Positions 1 through 9,885 of a stretch of 64,000 nucleotides of DNA are shown here, one piece after another; position 1 is the first letter of the stretch; every line of letters starts with the position of its first letter. The notes beneath the pieces were generated by a model, which saw only the letters and a list, made by a program, of their open reading frames with translations, was not told where the DNA came from and did not search any database. Both the position numbers and the translations under genes were made by a program. The stretch comes from Stenotrophomonas maltophilia (GTDB lineage Bacteria > Pseudomonadota > Gammaproteobacteria > Xanthomonadales > Xanthomonadaceae), in contig NZ_RXLZ01000015.1 of assembly GCF_003970865.1 (NCBI RefSeq), forward strand, positions 1 to 64,000, read 5' to 3'.

Positions 1-525
1 CCGAGCGGCCCAATCAGAAGTGGGTGACTGACGTGACCGAGTTCAAGGTGCAAGGCATGAAGCTGTACCTGTCGCCGATCATGGACCTCTACAACGGCGA
101 AATTGTGGCTTATCAGATCAAGCGCCAACCCGTGTTCGACCTGGTGGGTCAGATGCTGGAGGAGGCCATCAAGAAGCTCGCACCGGATGAGCGCCCCATG
201 ATCCACTCCGACCAGGGCTGGCAGTACCAGCATGAAAACTACCGGCACATGCTGGAAAAACACTCTTTGAAGCAAAGCATGTCCCGGCGTGGCAACTGTC
301 TGGACAATGCGGCAATGGAGAGCTTCTTCGGGACACTGAAGTCGGAATTCTTCTACCTGAACAGCTTTGACAGCATCGAAAATCTGGAGGCTGGGCTGGT
401 GGAATACATCCAGTACTACAACGAAGAGCGCATCAAATTGAAATTGAAAGGCCTGAGCCCGGTAAAGTACCGGGAGCGGGCCCAATCGGCCGCCTGACCC
501 CGTCCAAGTCTCGGGGGTTACTTCA
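1..525 (+). mobile_element. IS3-family insertion sequence, 3' end only
   Basis: This is the right-hand end of an IS3-family element whose left part lies before the window. The transposase reading frame is open at base 3. After its stop, the sequence GGGGGTTACTTCA at 513-525 resembles the terminal inverted repeat of the IS150 group, whose ends carry a GTNACTNCA-type terminus, so I place the right boundary at about 525. The left terminal repeat and the target duplication cannot be seen, so the boundary is approximate. Confidence 0.6.
3..497 (+). CDS. IS3-family transposase (OrfB), 5'-truncated by the window edge
   Basis: This is the catalytic half of a DDE integrase-type transposase that cuts and joins IS ends. 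The frame is open upstream of the first GTG: the codons before it read ERPNQKW, running into VTDVTEFKV, the usual start of the rve core. The first Asp is in VTDVTEF, the second in HSDQGWQYQ, and the Glu is in AMESFFGTLKSE, so the D-D-E triad is intact. The C-terminal YIQYYNEERIKLKLKGLSP motif is typical of the IS150 group. In this group OrfB is normally made by frameshifting from OrfA, which is outside the window. Whether the element is still active cannot be judged here. Confidence 0.9.
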   Translation, partial: ERPNQKWVTDVTEFKVQGMKLYLSPIMDLYNGEIVAYQIKRQPVFDLVGQMLEEAIKKLAPDERPMIHSDQGWQYQHENYRHMLEKHSLKQSMSRRGNCLDNAAMESFFGTLKSEFFYLNSFDSIENLEAGLVEYIQYYNEERIKLKLKGLSPVKYRERAQSAA

Positions 526-610
526 CCATGGGGGCTTGGTCGCGGCATCCATGCCGCTCACACCCCGCAAACCCACAGTACCCCGCCTTCGACAGGTTCA
601 CGCGGCTGTT

Positions 611-740
611 GGTGGGTGCCGACCGTTGGTCGGCACATCTGTCAGATATCGAATGAATCATCCACGCATGGCGTGGATCTACTGGCAATTGCGATTGTTG
701 GCACGCGCGGCTGTTGGTAGGTGTCGACCTTGGTCGACAC
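611..740. repeat. Three SMAG-type palindromes
   Basis: Three short palindromes follow the IS end: GTGCCGACC/GGTCGGCAC (616-636), ATCCACGC/GCGTGGAT next to CTAC (659-682), and GGTAGGTGTCGACC/GGTCGACAC (715-740). They match the GTAG-headed repeats spread through the other gaps of this window. No coding sequence is evident in 526-818. Short open frames here are long only because of base composition. Confidence 0.75.
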
Positions 741-818
741 AGAGCGAACGCAGCGAGCGACCCGCTTTTGCTTTTCTTTTCTCTTTTCCGTGGTTGGACG
801 CGGCAGGAAACTGTCAAA

Positions 819-922
819 GGTGGGGCGGGTAGGCCATGCAGGGGCGTTGGCGCCATGGATGGCGCCATCGAGCTTACAGGGACGTACTTGCAGCGTCCCC
901 TGCATGGCCTACCCGCCCCGCC
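819..922 (+). repeat. Structured repeat, copy A (three-way-junction palindrome)
   Basis: The outer arms 819-844 and 897-922 pair over 26 positions with one G-T wobble. Inside is a hairpin TGGCGCC-ATGGAT-GGCGCCA (848-867). The conserved core CGAGCTTACAGGGACGTACTTGCAGCG follows, split here as 869-888 and 889-895, and can form GACG/CGTC around TACTTGCAG. Copies B (16225) and C (27566) share the loop and core, but both arms of the stems have different sequence. I read it on the + strand, the strand on which all three copies show the same core. No family name is assigned. Confidence 0.75.
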
Positions 923-961
923 AAGCGCGGCTTTTGAATTCCGCATCCAACCACAAGGGGC

Positions 962-2293
<1,332 letters not shown>

Positions 2294-2368
2294 TGCGGTG
2301 GCTCGACACGGAAAACGGCCCTAGATTCTGCCGCATACCGCGAAAAACCGCTGTGCCGGAACCGGCAC

Positions 2369-2743
2369 TCAGGCCGTCGAAACCGGTCCCTCGTCGCTGT
2401 CCTCGCCCACCCACTGGCGCAGCAGCTGCCGATGTTCGCGTGACAGGGTCAGGAAGCGGAAGCCGGTCCAGCTCTGCCCGGGAACGTGCGCGGGCTCGCT
2501 CCACAGCAGATGCACGCCCACGTCGATGGCCTGCTGGCGGCCATCACCCAGTGGCAACGGGAAGCGCAGCTGGTACAGCGCATCCTCGCGCAGCGGGGCG
2601 CTGGCCAGCATCAGCATGCCGGTTTCGGAGACATTGCCGAGGCGCCCGACCACGCACTCGCGCATCTGGTCGGTAACCGGCACCAGGTCCGAGACCTGGC
2701 GGCGTGGCGCGCGTCGGGTGTCCTGCGGCGGTACGGCTTTCAT
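2369..2743 (-). CDS. PilZ domain protein
   Basis: Small (124 aa) predicted cyclic-di-GMP-binding protein. The two parts of the PilZ binding signature are present: the arginine cluster RRAPRR near residues 10-15 and NVSETG near 37-42, a form of (D/N)xSxxG. The start is the ATG that overlaps the upstream DUF1631 stop by four bases (ATGA at 2740-2743), so the two genes are translationally coupled. A longer in-frame extension reaching into the upstream gene is rejected because it would overlap that gene widely. The effector it controls is unknown. Pairing with a DUF1631 protein is the only clue and suggests a shared envelope or motility role. Confidence 0.85.
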   Translation of the reverse strand: MKAVPPQDTRRAPRRQVSDLVPVTDQMRECVVGRLGNVSETGMLMLASAPLREDALYQLRFPLPLGDGRQQAIDVGVHLLWSEPAHVPGQSWTGFRFLTLSREHRQLLRQWVGEDSDEGPVSTA

Positions 2744-5019
2744 GCGGGGGTCTCCTGTGCGCGGCCCGTGGCCAGTGCACGCAGTGCACCGAGGCTGGCT
2801 TCCCAGGCGCGGTCGACCAGCCGGCCCTTGTCTTCGGTGACCAGCTGCGCGCGCCCGGCACTGATCTGCCGTGCCAGCGCATCCAGGTCGGTATCGGTGA
2901 TCTTCTGCCCGCGCGCATTGACGAACAACGCGTGGCCGGTCAGCAGGCTGTACCAGGACAGGCGCTGGCGGCGCATCGTGCCATCGCCCATGTCGATGTC
3001 GAACCAACTGCCGAACGGCAGGCTGGACAGCTGTCGGTAGGCCGCTTCTTCGGCGCTGCTGCGCGGCGTGGCAGGTGCGGTGCCACTGTTCGTGCCGGCG
3101 TGCTCGCCCAGGCGCGCACGTGCCTTCAGGCGTGCGCTGAGCTCGGTACGCGAGGTGCTTTCATCCTCGCCGCCGGGCGTGGCCAGCCTGCGCGCGACGG
3201 CGGCGGCTTCCTCGGCGTGGTAGCCGACCTGCAGCAGTGCGGCCTCCACGTCCGCTGCCAGCGCGGTATCGGTGCCGCCGGGGGCGTCGATGGCTTGCGC
3301 GGTGATGGCAGCGATGCGCTCGGTCTGTTGCAGGCGTTCCTGCCACTGTGGCGAATCGTCGCCATGGCGCAGGCGGGTGAGGGTCAGTGCATCGGCCCAG
3401 GCCTGGCGCAGCAGGGTCTGCACGAAGCGCGGTGGCGACTGCGTGTCGCAGCACTGGTCGATCTGTGCGGTGGCCTGGCGACGGGCCAGTTCCAATCGTT
3501 CCTTGCCGCGCGCGGCTTCCACGTGGCGGCGCTCGGCCAGTTCGGCACGATGGGCCGCCGCGCGCTGGTGCTGCTGCACGTCTTCGTTGGCGGCGGCAAA
3601 GGCTTCCGGCGCACGCGCATCCTGCCCCAGCAGGCCCTGCACGCTCTGCGCCATGCGCTGCAGCAGCTGCGGGTCCACATCCTCATCGCCCAGCCAGTTG
3701 GCGCCGACTTCGGCGATCTGGTTGAGCAGCTCACGCGCGGGGTGTTCGTCGCGCACGAAGAAGCCCGGATCGGCCATCGCCGCGCGTGCCAGGGGCACCT
3801 GCAGGCGAGCCAGCAGCGCGGCCGGCACCGGATCGGGACGCTGCTGCTGTTGCACCTGCTGCATCAGCATGCGCAGCAGGTCGAGGTTGTCCCGGTCGTG
3901 ACTGCCCAGCTGGGCCTGCGCACCATGCTCGCTGCGCAGCTGCGCGACCACGGCAGCCTGCAGGTCGGCCACACCGGTTGCCGCACTGGACTGGGCCTGC
4001 AGGCGCGCGAGTACCGCGTCGACTGCCGCGCTGGGCACCGCGCCGCTGTCCGCCGGTGCAGGGCTGGCATGCCGCGCCTGCTGCAGCAGTTCATGCAATG
4101 CACTGCCGGTGGATGTGGTCACGCCCGGCGTGGCGGGGCCGGCTGCGCCGCCCTCGTGGAAGGCGTCCTGCACCAGGCTGGACCAGGAGCCGGCCGGTGC
4201 CGAACCGTTCCAGCCGGTGAGGGGGGCTGCGGTGCGCTTGGCCGGCTGCGTGGTGCGGCCACCTCCCACCGACTGGGTGATGATCCGCCGCGTGCTCGAC
4301 GAGCGTGCCAGGTAGGGGGTGTAGACCAGCCCCTGCAGTACGCCGGACTGGGCCAGCAGGGCATTGGCACGGTCAAGGATATCGCCCAGCCGTTCCAGCA
4401 CCTGCCGTTCGAAACTGCGATACAGCGCCAGCTGTACCTCGACGCTCAGCGCGTCCTGTTCGGCAATCCGGCGCACCATCGCGCACAGTGCCTGCGGTGC
4501 CAGCGGCAGGGTGTCGGCCTCGAAGGCCGGCGCCGCCGCCAGTACGCCCAGGCGTTGGCCCAGCAGGTTCAGTGTGTTGGTTGAACGCAGGGTTTCGCGC
4601 CGCACCATCTCGGTCAGCAGCAGGTCGCGATCCACTTCGTGCTCATCAACCAGCGACAGCCCGAGCATGCCCGGCAGCGCTGGCGGCCTAGCACTGGTGC
4701 TGACACCGCTGACCGGTTCGCGCAGGCGTGCGAGGGCGTCGGCCACGGCATCGAGCATGCGGTCGGCGAAGTGGCCGGCGAAGGCGTGCAGCTGTCCACG
4801 CTGGGCCATCAGCTCGGCCTGCTGCTGCGGATTGCGTGCGCGATCGGCGTCGTGCAGCAGGGTCTGCTCCAGCGCTTCGACGGTCAGAATCAGGGGCGCC
4901 GCCAGCGTCTGCCGGCACAGGCCGATCAGCGCGCCCAGCAGCTCACGTACCCGCGGTGGCAGGTCGCTGGCGGCCAGGCGGTTCTTGTCGGCAGGAGTGA
5001 TGGAAAAGACAGCTGACAT
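2740..5019 (-). CDS. DUF1631 family protein
   Basis: Large (759 aa) protein of the DUF1631 family, sometimes mislabelled thymidine phosphorylase in databases. I see no catalytic motif of that enzyme. The product is rich in Ala, Gln, Arg and Leu and looks mostly helical, with a Gln-rich stretch LMQQVQQQQRPDP near the middle. There is no signal peptide and no clear membrane segment, so it is probably cytoplasmic. It ends in the ATGA overlap with the PilZ gene, so both products are likely made in fixed ratio. The family is conserved in gammaproteobacteria, but I can give no biochemical function. Confidence 0.8.
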   Translation of the reverse strand: MSAVFSITPADKNRLAASDLPPRVRELLGALIGLCRQTLAAPLILTVEALEQTLLHDADRARNPQQQAELMAQRGQLHAFAGHFADRMLDAVADALARLREPVSGVSTSARPPALPGMLGLSLVDEHEVDRDLLLTEMVRRETLRSTNTLNLLGQRLGVLAAAPAFEADTLPLAPQALCAMVRRIAEQDALSVEVQLALYRSFERQVLERLGDILDRANALLAQSGVLQGLVYTPYLARSSSTRRIITQSVGGGRTTQPAKRTAAPLTGWNGSAPAGSWSSLVQDAFHEGGAAGPATPGVTTSTGSALHELLQQARHASPAPADSGAVPSAAVDAVLARLQAQSSAATGVADLQAAVVAQLRSEHGAQAQLGSHDRDNLDLLRMLMQQVQQQQRPDPVPAALLARLQVPLARAAMADPGFFVRDEHPARELLNQIAEVGANWLGDEDVDPQLLQRMAQSVQGLLGQDARAPEAFAAANEDVQQHQRAAAHRAELAERRHVEAARGKERLELARRQATAQIDQCCDTQSPPRFVQTLLRQAWADALTLTRLRHGDDSPQWQERLQQTERIAAITAQAIDAPGGTDTALAADVEAALLQVGYHAEEAAAVARRLATPGGEDESTSRTELSARLKARARLGEHAGTNSGTAPATPRSSAEEAAYRQLSSLPFGSWFDIDMGDGTMRRQRLSWYSLLTGHALFVNARGQKITDTDLDALARQISAGRAQLVTEDKGRLVDRAWEASLGALRALATGRAQETPA

Positions 5020-5140
5020 CGGCAGGCGGTACCCGGATTCCCGCGGATCGATCTGGTGAATCTACCGTGTCGGCCGCTGTCGGCGCTACTTTAGGGTGGA
5101 TGTGCATCCCGTTCGCCGGGCATGGCCCGACCGATGAACG

Positions 5141-5203
5141 GTAGTGCCGGCCGCTGGCCGGCAGTTCTGTCTTCACCGGATTGCCGACCAGCGGCCGGCA
5201 CGA
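5141..5203. repeat. SMAG pair, inverted
   Basis: Two facing palindromes: GTAGTGCCGGCCGCTGGCCG from 5141, and its inverted partner GCCGACCAGCGGCCGGCACG ending about 5203. As RNA the whole unit could fold into one long hairpin between the hemW 3' end and the DUF1631 promoter side. The remaining gap bases show nothing else. Confidence 0.85.
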
Positions 5204-5221
5204 CCCTCTGTCAGGCGAGGA

Positions 5222-6454
5222 TCAATCTTCCAGGAACAGGCTCACCACATCGTTGGTGAAGCGGCGGCCCAGCTCGGTCGGTTGCACATGGCCATCCGTC
5301 ACGTCCAGCCAGCCGCGCTGGACGGCCTCGGCCAGGGGAGCGTCCAGCACGCTGCGTGGCAGCCCGGTGCGCGATTCGAAATCGCGCAGGCCGAAACCTT
5401 CGTGCAGGCGCAGCAGGTTGAGCATGTACTCGAACGGCAGGCGTTCGGCTGCGATCACGTCGTCGCCACCGAACGAGGTCGGAGTACCGGCGCTGTCCAG
5501 GTAGGCCTGCGGATGCTTCAGCTTCCAGCGGCGCAGCACGTGTTCCTCGGCGCCCGAGCTGATCTTGCCGTGCGCGCCGGCACCGATGCCCAGGTAATCG
5601 CCGAAGCGCCAGTAGTTCAGGTTGTGCGCGCTCTGCCGGCCCGGCCGGGCATAGGCGCTGACCTCGTACTGGCCGAAGCCGGCCTGCGCCAGCAGGGCCT
5701 GGCAGTGTTCCTGCATGTCCCAGGCATTGTCTTCATCGGGAATGCCCTGCGGCGGCCGCGCGAAGAACACCGTGTTCGGTTCCAGGGTCAGCTGGTAGTG
5801 CGAGATGTGCGCCGGCTGCAGCGCGAACGCGCGTTCCAGGTCAGCCTCGGCACCGGCCAGGGTCTGTTCCGGCAGTGCGTACATCAGGTCGATGTTGAAG
5901 TTGTCGTAGCCCGCGTCCTGGGCCATCTTCACCGCGCGCTCGGCTTCACCACTGTCGTGGATGCGGCCCAGGCGCTTGAGCATCGCATCGTCGAAACTCT
6001 GGATGCCGAAGCTGAGGCGGTTCACGCCGGCCGCGCGGTAGCGGTCGAAACGGCCATGCTCGGCCGTGCCCGGGTTGGTTTCCAGGGTGATTTCGGCGTT
6101 GGGGGCAAAGCGCAGGCGCGCGCTGGCCTGCTGCAGGAAGCGGTCGATCGCCTCCGGCGGAAACAGGCTGGGCGTGCCGCCACCGAAGAACACGCTGTGC
6201 ACCACCCGGCCCCAGACCAGCGGCAGGTCCTGGTCCAGGTCGCGCAGCAGTGCATCGATGTAGGCATCGAACGGCAGCTCGCCCTTGGCCTGGTGCGAAT
6301 TGAAATCGCAGTACGGGCATTTGCGCACGCACCACGGCAGGTGCACGTACAACGACAGCGGTGGCGGCACCAGCCGCGGCGGGCTGTCGTGGTCGGCGGA
6401 GCAGGCTTCGCCGGGCAGGTGGTTGCAGTGGTCGTGGTCGTGGGCGTGCGGCAT
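5222..6454 (-). CDS. hemW: Radical SAM heme chaperone HemW
   Basis: HemN-like protein that binds heme and delivers it to target proteins. It is not a true coproporphyrinogen oxidase. The radical SAM motif is C42-VRK-C46-PY-C49 in LPWCVRKCPYCDFNSHQ, that is CxxxCxxC without the extra Cys of HemN. FGGGTPSLF and the C-terminal HemN domain (LNLLRLHEGFGL) follow. The first 32 residues are an unusual His/Asp/Cys-rich extension (MPHAHDHDHCNHLPGEACSA) before the core starts at LSLYVHLPWC. If that extension is not translated, no other ATG lies close to the core. It is the last gene of a minus-strand run after rph, a VOC gene and rdgB. Confidence 0.93.
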   Translation of the reverse strand: MPHAHDHDHCNHLPGEACSADHDSPPRLVPPPLSLYVHLPWCVRKCPYCDFNSHQAKGELPFDAYIDALLRDLDQDLPLVWGRVVHSVFFGGGTPSLFPPEAIDRFLQQASARLRFAPNAEITLETNPGTAEHGRFDRYRAAGVNRLSFGIQSFDDAMLKRLGRIHDSGEAERAVKMAQDAGYDNFNIDLMYALPEQTLAGAEADLERAFALQPAHISHYQLTLEPNTVFFARPPQGIPDEDNAWDMQEHCQALLAQAGFGQYEVSAYARPGRQSAHNLNYWRFGDYLGIGAGAHGKISSGAEEHVLRRWKLKHPQAYLDSAGTPTSFGGDDVIAAERLPFEYMLNLLRLHEGFGLRDFESRTGLPRSVLDAPLAEAVQRGWLDVTDGHVQPTELGRRFTNDVVSLFLED

Positions 6455-6465
6455 GGGCTTCTTCG

Positions 6466-6490
6466 GTAATGCCGGCCGCTGGCCGGCTTC
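6466..6490. repeat. SMAG palindrome between rdgB and hemW
   Basis: A single GCCGGCCGCTGGCCGGC palindrome with the head GTAAT instead of GTAGT. It lies in the 56-bp gap between rdgB and hemW, where it could act as a hairpin separating expression of the two genes. Confidence 0.75.
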
Positions 6491-6510
6491 CCTGGTTCGA
6501 TCGGGTGGCG

Positions 6511-7107
6511 TCAGTACAGCGTCGCCAGCTGCTGCTTGAGCTGCTGCAGGGCAATGGCGCGGTGGCTGATGGCGTTCTTCAGCGCCGGCTCCATTTCCGC
6601 GGCGGTCAGGCCGTGGGCGGTGTCCAGAAACACCGGGTTGTAGCCGAAACCATTGGTGCCACGCAGCTCGCGGATGATCTGGCCTTCCCAGCGGCCTTCG
6701 CAGATCAGCGGCTGCGGGTCGGTGACGTGGCGCAGCAGCACGATCACCGCATAGAAGCGGGCGCTGCGCTGGCCATCGGGAATGTCGGCCATCGCGTCCA
6801 GCAGCTTGGCGTTGTTGGCCGCGGCGTTGGTCGGGTGGCCGGCATAGCGCGCGCTGTACAGGCCGGGCGCACCGTCGAGGGCATCGACGATCAGGCCCGA
6901 ATCATCGGCCAGCGCCGGCAGGCCGGTCGCTTCGCAGGCTGCGCGTGCCTTCAGCAGCGCGTTCTCGACGAAGGTCAGGCCGGTCTCTTCCACGTCGCCC
7001 AGGCCCAGTTCGGCGGCCGAGGTGATCTGCAGCGGCAGGTCGGCGAGGATCTCCTGCATCTCCACCAGCTTGCCGGCGTTGTGGCTGGCCAGTACCAGTT
7101 TCTTCAT
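6511..7107 (-). CDS. rdgB: dITP/XTP pyrophosphatase (RdgB/HAM1)
   Basis: House-cleaning nucleotide hydrolase that converts dITP, ITP and XTP to monophosphates and keeps deaminated purines out of DNA and RNA. The 198 residues match the family. The opening [17 protein letters not shown] carries the SHNxxK phosphate-binding signature. ALADDSGLIVDALDGAPG and GTNGFGYNPVF are the other conserved blocks, and SHRAIALQQL closes the protein. Its ATG overlaps the stop of the upstream VOC gene by four bases (7104-7107), so it belongs to the rph-VOC-rdgB operon. Confidence 0.96.
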   Translation of the reverse strand: MKKLVLASHNAGKLVEMQEILADLPLQITSAAELGLGDVEETGLTFVENALLKARAACEATGLPALADDSGLIVDALDGAPGLYSARYAGHPTNAAANNAKLLDAMADIPDGQRSARFYAVIVLLRHVTDPQPLICEGRWEGQIIRELRGTNGFGYNPVFLDTAHGLTAAEMEPALKNAISHRAIALQQLKQQLATLY

Positions 7108-7493
7108 TGGCGGGGCTCCAGCAGGTCCCAGGTGTTGCCATACAGATCGCGGAACACCGCGACCGTTGCATAGGGTTCTTCGCGCGGCGCTTCCAGGAAC
7201 TCGACCCCGGCGGCCAGCATCGCGGCGTGGTCGCGATGGAAGTCATCGGTGTTGAGGAAGAAGGCGACGCGGCCACCGGTCTGGTTGCCGATGCGGCTGC
7301 GCTGTTCCTCGTCGCTGGCGCGGGCCAGCAGCAGGGCGGCGGCGCTGCCATCGGTCGGCCCGACCACCACCCAGCGCTTGCTGCCCTGGTCGATGTCGTC
7401 CAGCAGGGCGAAGCCGAGCTTGCCGGTGTACCAGGCAATGGCTTCGTCATAGTCGGCCACCACCAGGGTGGTCAGGGCGATGCGGCGGTTCAT
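7104..7493 (-). CDS. VOC (glyoxalase/bleomycin-resistance fold) family protein
   Basis: A 129-residue vicinal-oxygen-chelate protein with two beta-alpha-beta-beta-beta modules. It starts [25 protein letters not shown] and ends [16 protein letters not shown], where DLYGN is the usual second-module loop. Candidate metal ligands are hard to fix: the first-module His of glyoxalase I is not evident, so I would not call this GloA. It is linked by four-base overlaps to rph upstream (7490-7493) and rdgB downstream. Substrate unknown. Confidence 0.85.
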   Translation of the reverse strand: MNRRIALTTLVVADYDEAIAWYTGKLGFALLDDIDQGSKRWVVVGPTDGSAAALLLARASDEEQRSRIGNQTGGRVAFFLNTDDFHRDHAAMLAAGVEFLEAPREEPYATVAVFRDLYGNTWDLLEPRQ

Positions 7494-8215
7494 GCCGACA
7501 GCGCCGCCTGCTGTGCGGCCAGCAGTTCGCCAACGCCCTTTTCGGCCAGGCCCAGCAGCGCGTCCAGTTCATCACGACGGAAGGCGTGGCCTTCGGCGGT
7601 GCCCTGCAGCTCGATGAAGCCACCACCGTCGTTCATCACCACGTTCATGTCGGTGTCGCAGTCGCTGTCTTCGGCGTAGTCCAGGTCCAGCACCGGGGTG
7701 CCGCGGTACACGCCCACCGATACGGCGGCCACCGCGCCCAGGATCGGGTTGCGCTTGATGTCGCCACGCTTCATCAGCACGTTCACCGCATCGACCAGCG
7801 CCACGTAGGCGCCGGTGATGGCGGCGGTGCGGGTGCCACCGTCGGCCTGCAGCACGTCGCAGTCGAGGGTGATGGTGCGTTCGCCCAGCGCGTTGCGGTC
7901 CACGCACGCGCGCAGGCTGCGGCCGATCAGGCGCTGGATCTCCAGCGTGCGGCCACCCTGCTTGCCGCGGGCCGCTTCACGGTCGCTGCGGGTGTGGGTG
8001 GCACGCGGCAGCATGCCGTACTCGGCGGTCACCCAGCCTTCGCCCTTGCCACGCAGGAAGCCCGGCACGCGGTTCTCGACGCTGGCGGTGCACAGCACAC
8101 GGGTTTCACCGAAGCACACCAGCACCGAACCTTCGGCGTGGCGGGTGAAGCCGCGTTGGATGACGACCGGGCGGAGCTGGTCGGGCTGGCGGCCGCTGGG
8201 GCGGGAATCGGACAT
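7490..8215 (-). CDS. rph: Ribonuclease PH
   Basis: Phosphate-dependent 3'-5' exoribonuclease that trims tRNA precursors and other structured RNAs. The chosen ATG gives 241 residues, close to the family norm, starting [17 protein letters not shown]. An upstream in-frame ATG would add 46 residues with no family resemblance. Conserved blocks include [63 protein letters not shown] and [15 protein letters not shown]. It is first of the minus-strand operon with VOC and rdgB and is divergent from yicC, a common arrangement in gammaproteobacteria. Confidence 0.97.
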   Translation of the reverse strand: MSDSRPSGRQPDQLRPVVIQRGFTRHAEGSVLVCFGETRVLCTASVENRVPGFLRGKGEGWVTAEYGMLPRATHTRSDREAARGKQGGRTLEIQRLIGRSLRACVDRNALGERTITLDCDVLQADGGTRTAAITGAYVALVDAVNVLMKRGDIKRNPILGAVAAVSVGVYRGTPVLDLDYAEDSDCDTDMNVVMNDGGGFIELQGTAEGHAFRRDELDALLGLAEKGVGELLAAQQAALSA

Positions 8216-8339
8216 GGTGCGGGTTCCGTAATGGCGAGGGAGTACGCCGCCACGCCCGCAGCCTTCACGGGGCGGGCAAGGGGGCTCTGGTGAGGGCGCT
8301 AGGGTACCATTCCCCCTTTGCACGCACCGGACACAATCC

Positions 8340-9200
8340 ATGATTCGAAGCATGACCGCCTATGCCGGCGGCGAGCGGGTCACCCCGTGGGGCACGCTGG
8401 GCTGCGAGCTGCGCTCGGTCAACCACCGCTTCCTGGAGGTCGGCACCCGCCTGCCCGAGGAACTGCGGGCGCTCGAGCCGCAGCTGCGCGAGCGCATCGC
8501 CGCGCGCCTGAGCCGTGGCAAGCTGGATCTGGTGATGCGCCTGCGCGCGCCGGAAGCGGCGGCCAACCTGCAGGTGGACGAGGCCCTGCTGGGCCAGCTG
8601 GGCCGCCTGGCGCACCGCCTGACCTCCGATTTCCCCAACCTGCAGGTCAGCTTCACCGACCTGCTGCAGCTGCCGGGCGTGACCCGTGGCGAGGCCACCG
8701 ACGCCGCCGCCCTGCAGGTCGAGGCTCTGGCGCTGCTGGACCAGGTGCTGGATGGCTTCGTCGAGGCCCGTGAGCGCGAAGGCGGCAAGTTGTCCTCGGC
8801 CATCAGCGAGCGCGTGGACGGCATCGAACGCATCGCCACCGAAGTGCGCACGCTAATTCCGGCCATTCGCGACGGCCAGCGCGCCAAGCTGGCCGCACGC
8901 CTGGCCGACCTGCCGCACCCGGTCGACCCCGGCCGTGCCGAGCAGGAGCTGGTCCTGTGGCTGCAGAAGCTGGACGTGGATGAAGAGCTGGACCGCCTCG
9001 GCAGCCACATCGTTGAGATCCGCCGCGTGCTCAAGCAGCGCGAGCCGGTCGGTCGACGCCTGGACTTCCTGCTGCAGGAGTTCAACCGCGAAGCCAACAC
9101 GCTGGGCTCGAAGTCGGTGGACAGCCGTACCTCCAATGCCGCGGTGGAGCTGAAGGTGCTGATCGACCAGATCCGCGAACAGGTGCAGAACATCGAGTGA
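8340..9200 (+). CDS. yicC: YicC family endoribonuclease
   Basis: A 286-residue protein of the YicC/YloC family. The E. coli member cleaves RNA and affects sRNA levels. The N-terminal block [19 protein letters not shown] and the strongly conserved [18 protein letters not shown] are present. The C-terminal half has the family sequence [20 protein letters not shown], then [18 protein letters not shown] at the end. It is divergent from rph. In many relatives gmk follows directly, but here about 12 kb of toxin-antitoxin, selenium and formate genes intervene. Confidence 0.95.
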   Translation: MIRSMTAYAGGERVTPWGTLGCELRSVNHRFLEVGTRLPEELRALEPQLRERIAARLSRGKLDLVMRLRAPEAAANLQVDEALLGQLGRLAHRLTSDFPNLQVSFTDLLQLPGVTRGEATDAAALQVEALALLDQVLDGFVEAREREGGKLSSAISERVDGIERIATEVRTLIPAIRDGQRAKLAARLADLPHPVDPGRAEQELVLWLQKLDVDEELDRLGSHIVEIRRVLKQREPVGRRLDFLLQEFNREANTLGSKSVDSRTSNAAVELKVLIDQIREQVQNIE

Positions 9201-9225
9201 TGCTCTGCGCAATCGCCTGGGAGGA

Positions 9226-9885
9226 TCAAAGTCCTTCCAGGTAGTCTCCGGCAATCGCGACGCAGTGGTCGAAGCCTGGCGTGTAGTCCAGCGTGTCGAT
9301 GGCCTTGAACGCAATCTTCAATGTCGGATGGGGATTGCGTATCTGATCAAGAAACGTTGATCGATGGCGCACCAGTGCGTCTGCGGCGGCCGCCAGCGCG
9401 TCCGGCTCGCGTTCGATGACCAGCGCAAGATCGAACAGGTCTCGGGCCGTTGTTCGATGCCCGCGATGGAACATTTTCTTGGCGATGATTTCCGCCGACG
9501 TTTCCACGCGTATGCGCTGCCCATCGATCGTCCATTCCTCCCAGGCATCATCAAGAAGATTGGGCGCCGCGACGAAATCCACCTCGCCTTCCTCGAACTG
9601 CAGCTTGACCCAGGCGCTGGGATCTTCGCTGTAGTCGCTGGTCAGGTTTGCGGCCACATCGCTCAAGCGGGGAGTGACGAAGCCCAGGTATTGGGGGTTC
9701 GGCACGAAAATGTCGATGTCCTTGCTGAGTCGGTGCCGATGTCGAAACATCAGTACCGTTCCGCCGCCCAACGTCCAGAACGGATCGGTGACGCCGCCAT
9801 GGCACCGGATCTCCCCGATGAGGACAAGCGCCCGGGGCAGCAGCGCCTGCCAGGCACCGCCAGGCAATTCGCGGTTCACATCCAC
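9226..9885 (-). CDS. AbiEii/AbiGii-type nucleotidyltransferase toxin
   Basis: A 219-residue protein with the polymerase-beta-like nucleotidyltransferase signature of the AbiEii family: WTLGGGTVL followed by HRLSKDIDIF, giving the two catalytic Asp of DxD, then VDFVAAPNLL as the third acidic strand. ETSAEIIAKKMFHRGHRTTARDLFDL is the conserved Lys/Arg-rich helix of these toxins. It starts with GTG inside the end of the upstream repressor gene (10-base overlap; an in-frame GTG two codons on is an alternative). AbiE systems act in phage abortive infection and plasmid upkeep. Here the partner is an XRE/HipB-like protein, not a usual AbiEi, which makes the pair atypical. Confidence 0.85.
   Translation of the reverse strand: MDVNRELPGGAWQALLPRALVLIGEIRCHGGVTDPFWTLGGGTVLMFRHRHRLSKDIDIFVPNPQYLGFVTPRLSDVAANLTSDYSEDPSAWVKLQFEEGEVDFVAAPNLLDDAWEEWTIDGQRIRVETSAEIIAKKMFHRGHRTTARDLFDLALVIEREPDALAAAADALVRHRSTFLDQIRNPHPTLKIAFKAIDTLDYTPGFDHCVAIAGDYLEGL

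Noticed and set aside
2744-3007. Longer N-terminus for the PilZ protein
   Set aside because: The extension would lie inside the DUF1631 gene on the same strand in another frame; the ATGA overlap start fits coupling and the PilZ motif position.
8216-8353. Longer N-terminus for RNase PH
   Set aside because: The added 46 residues have no counterpart in the family and would overlap the yicC start region.
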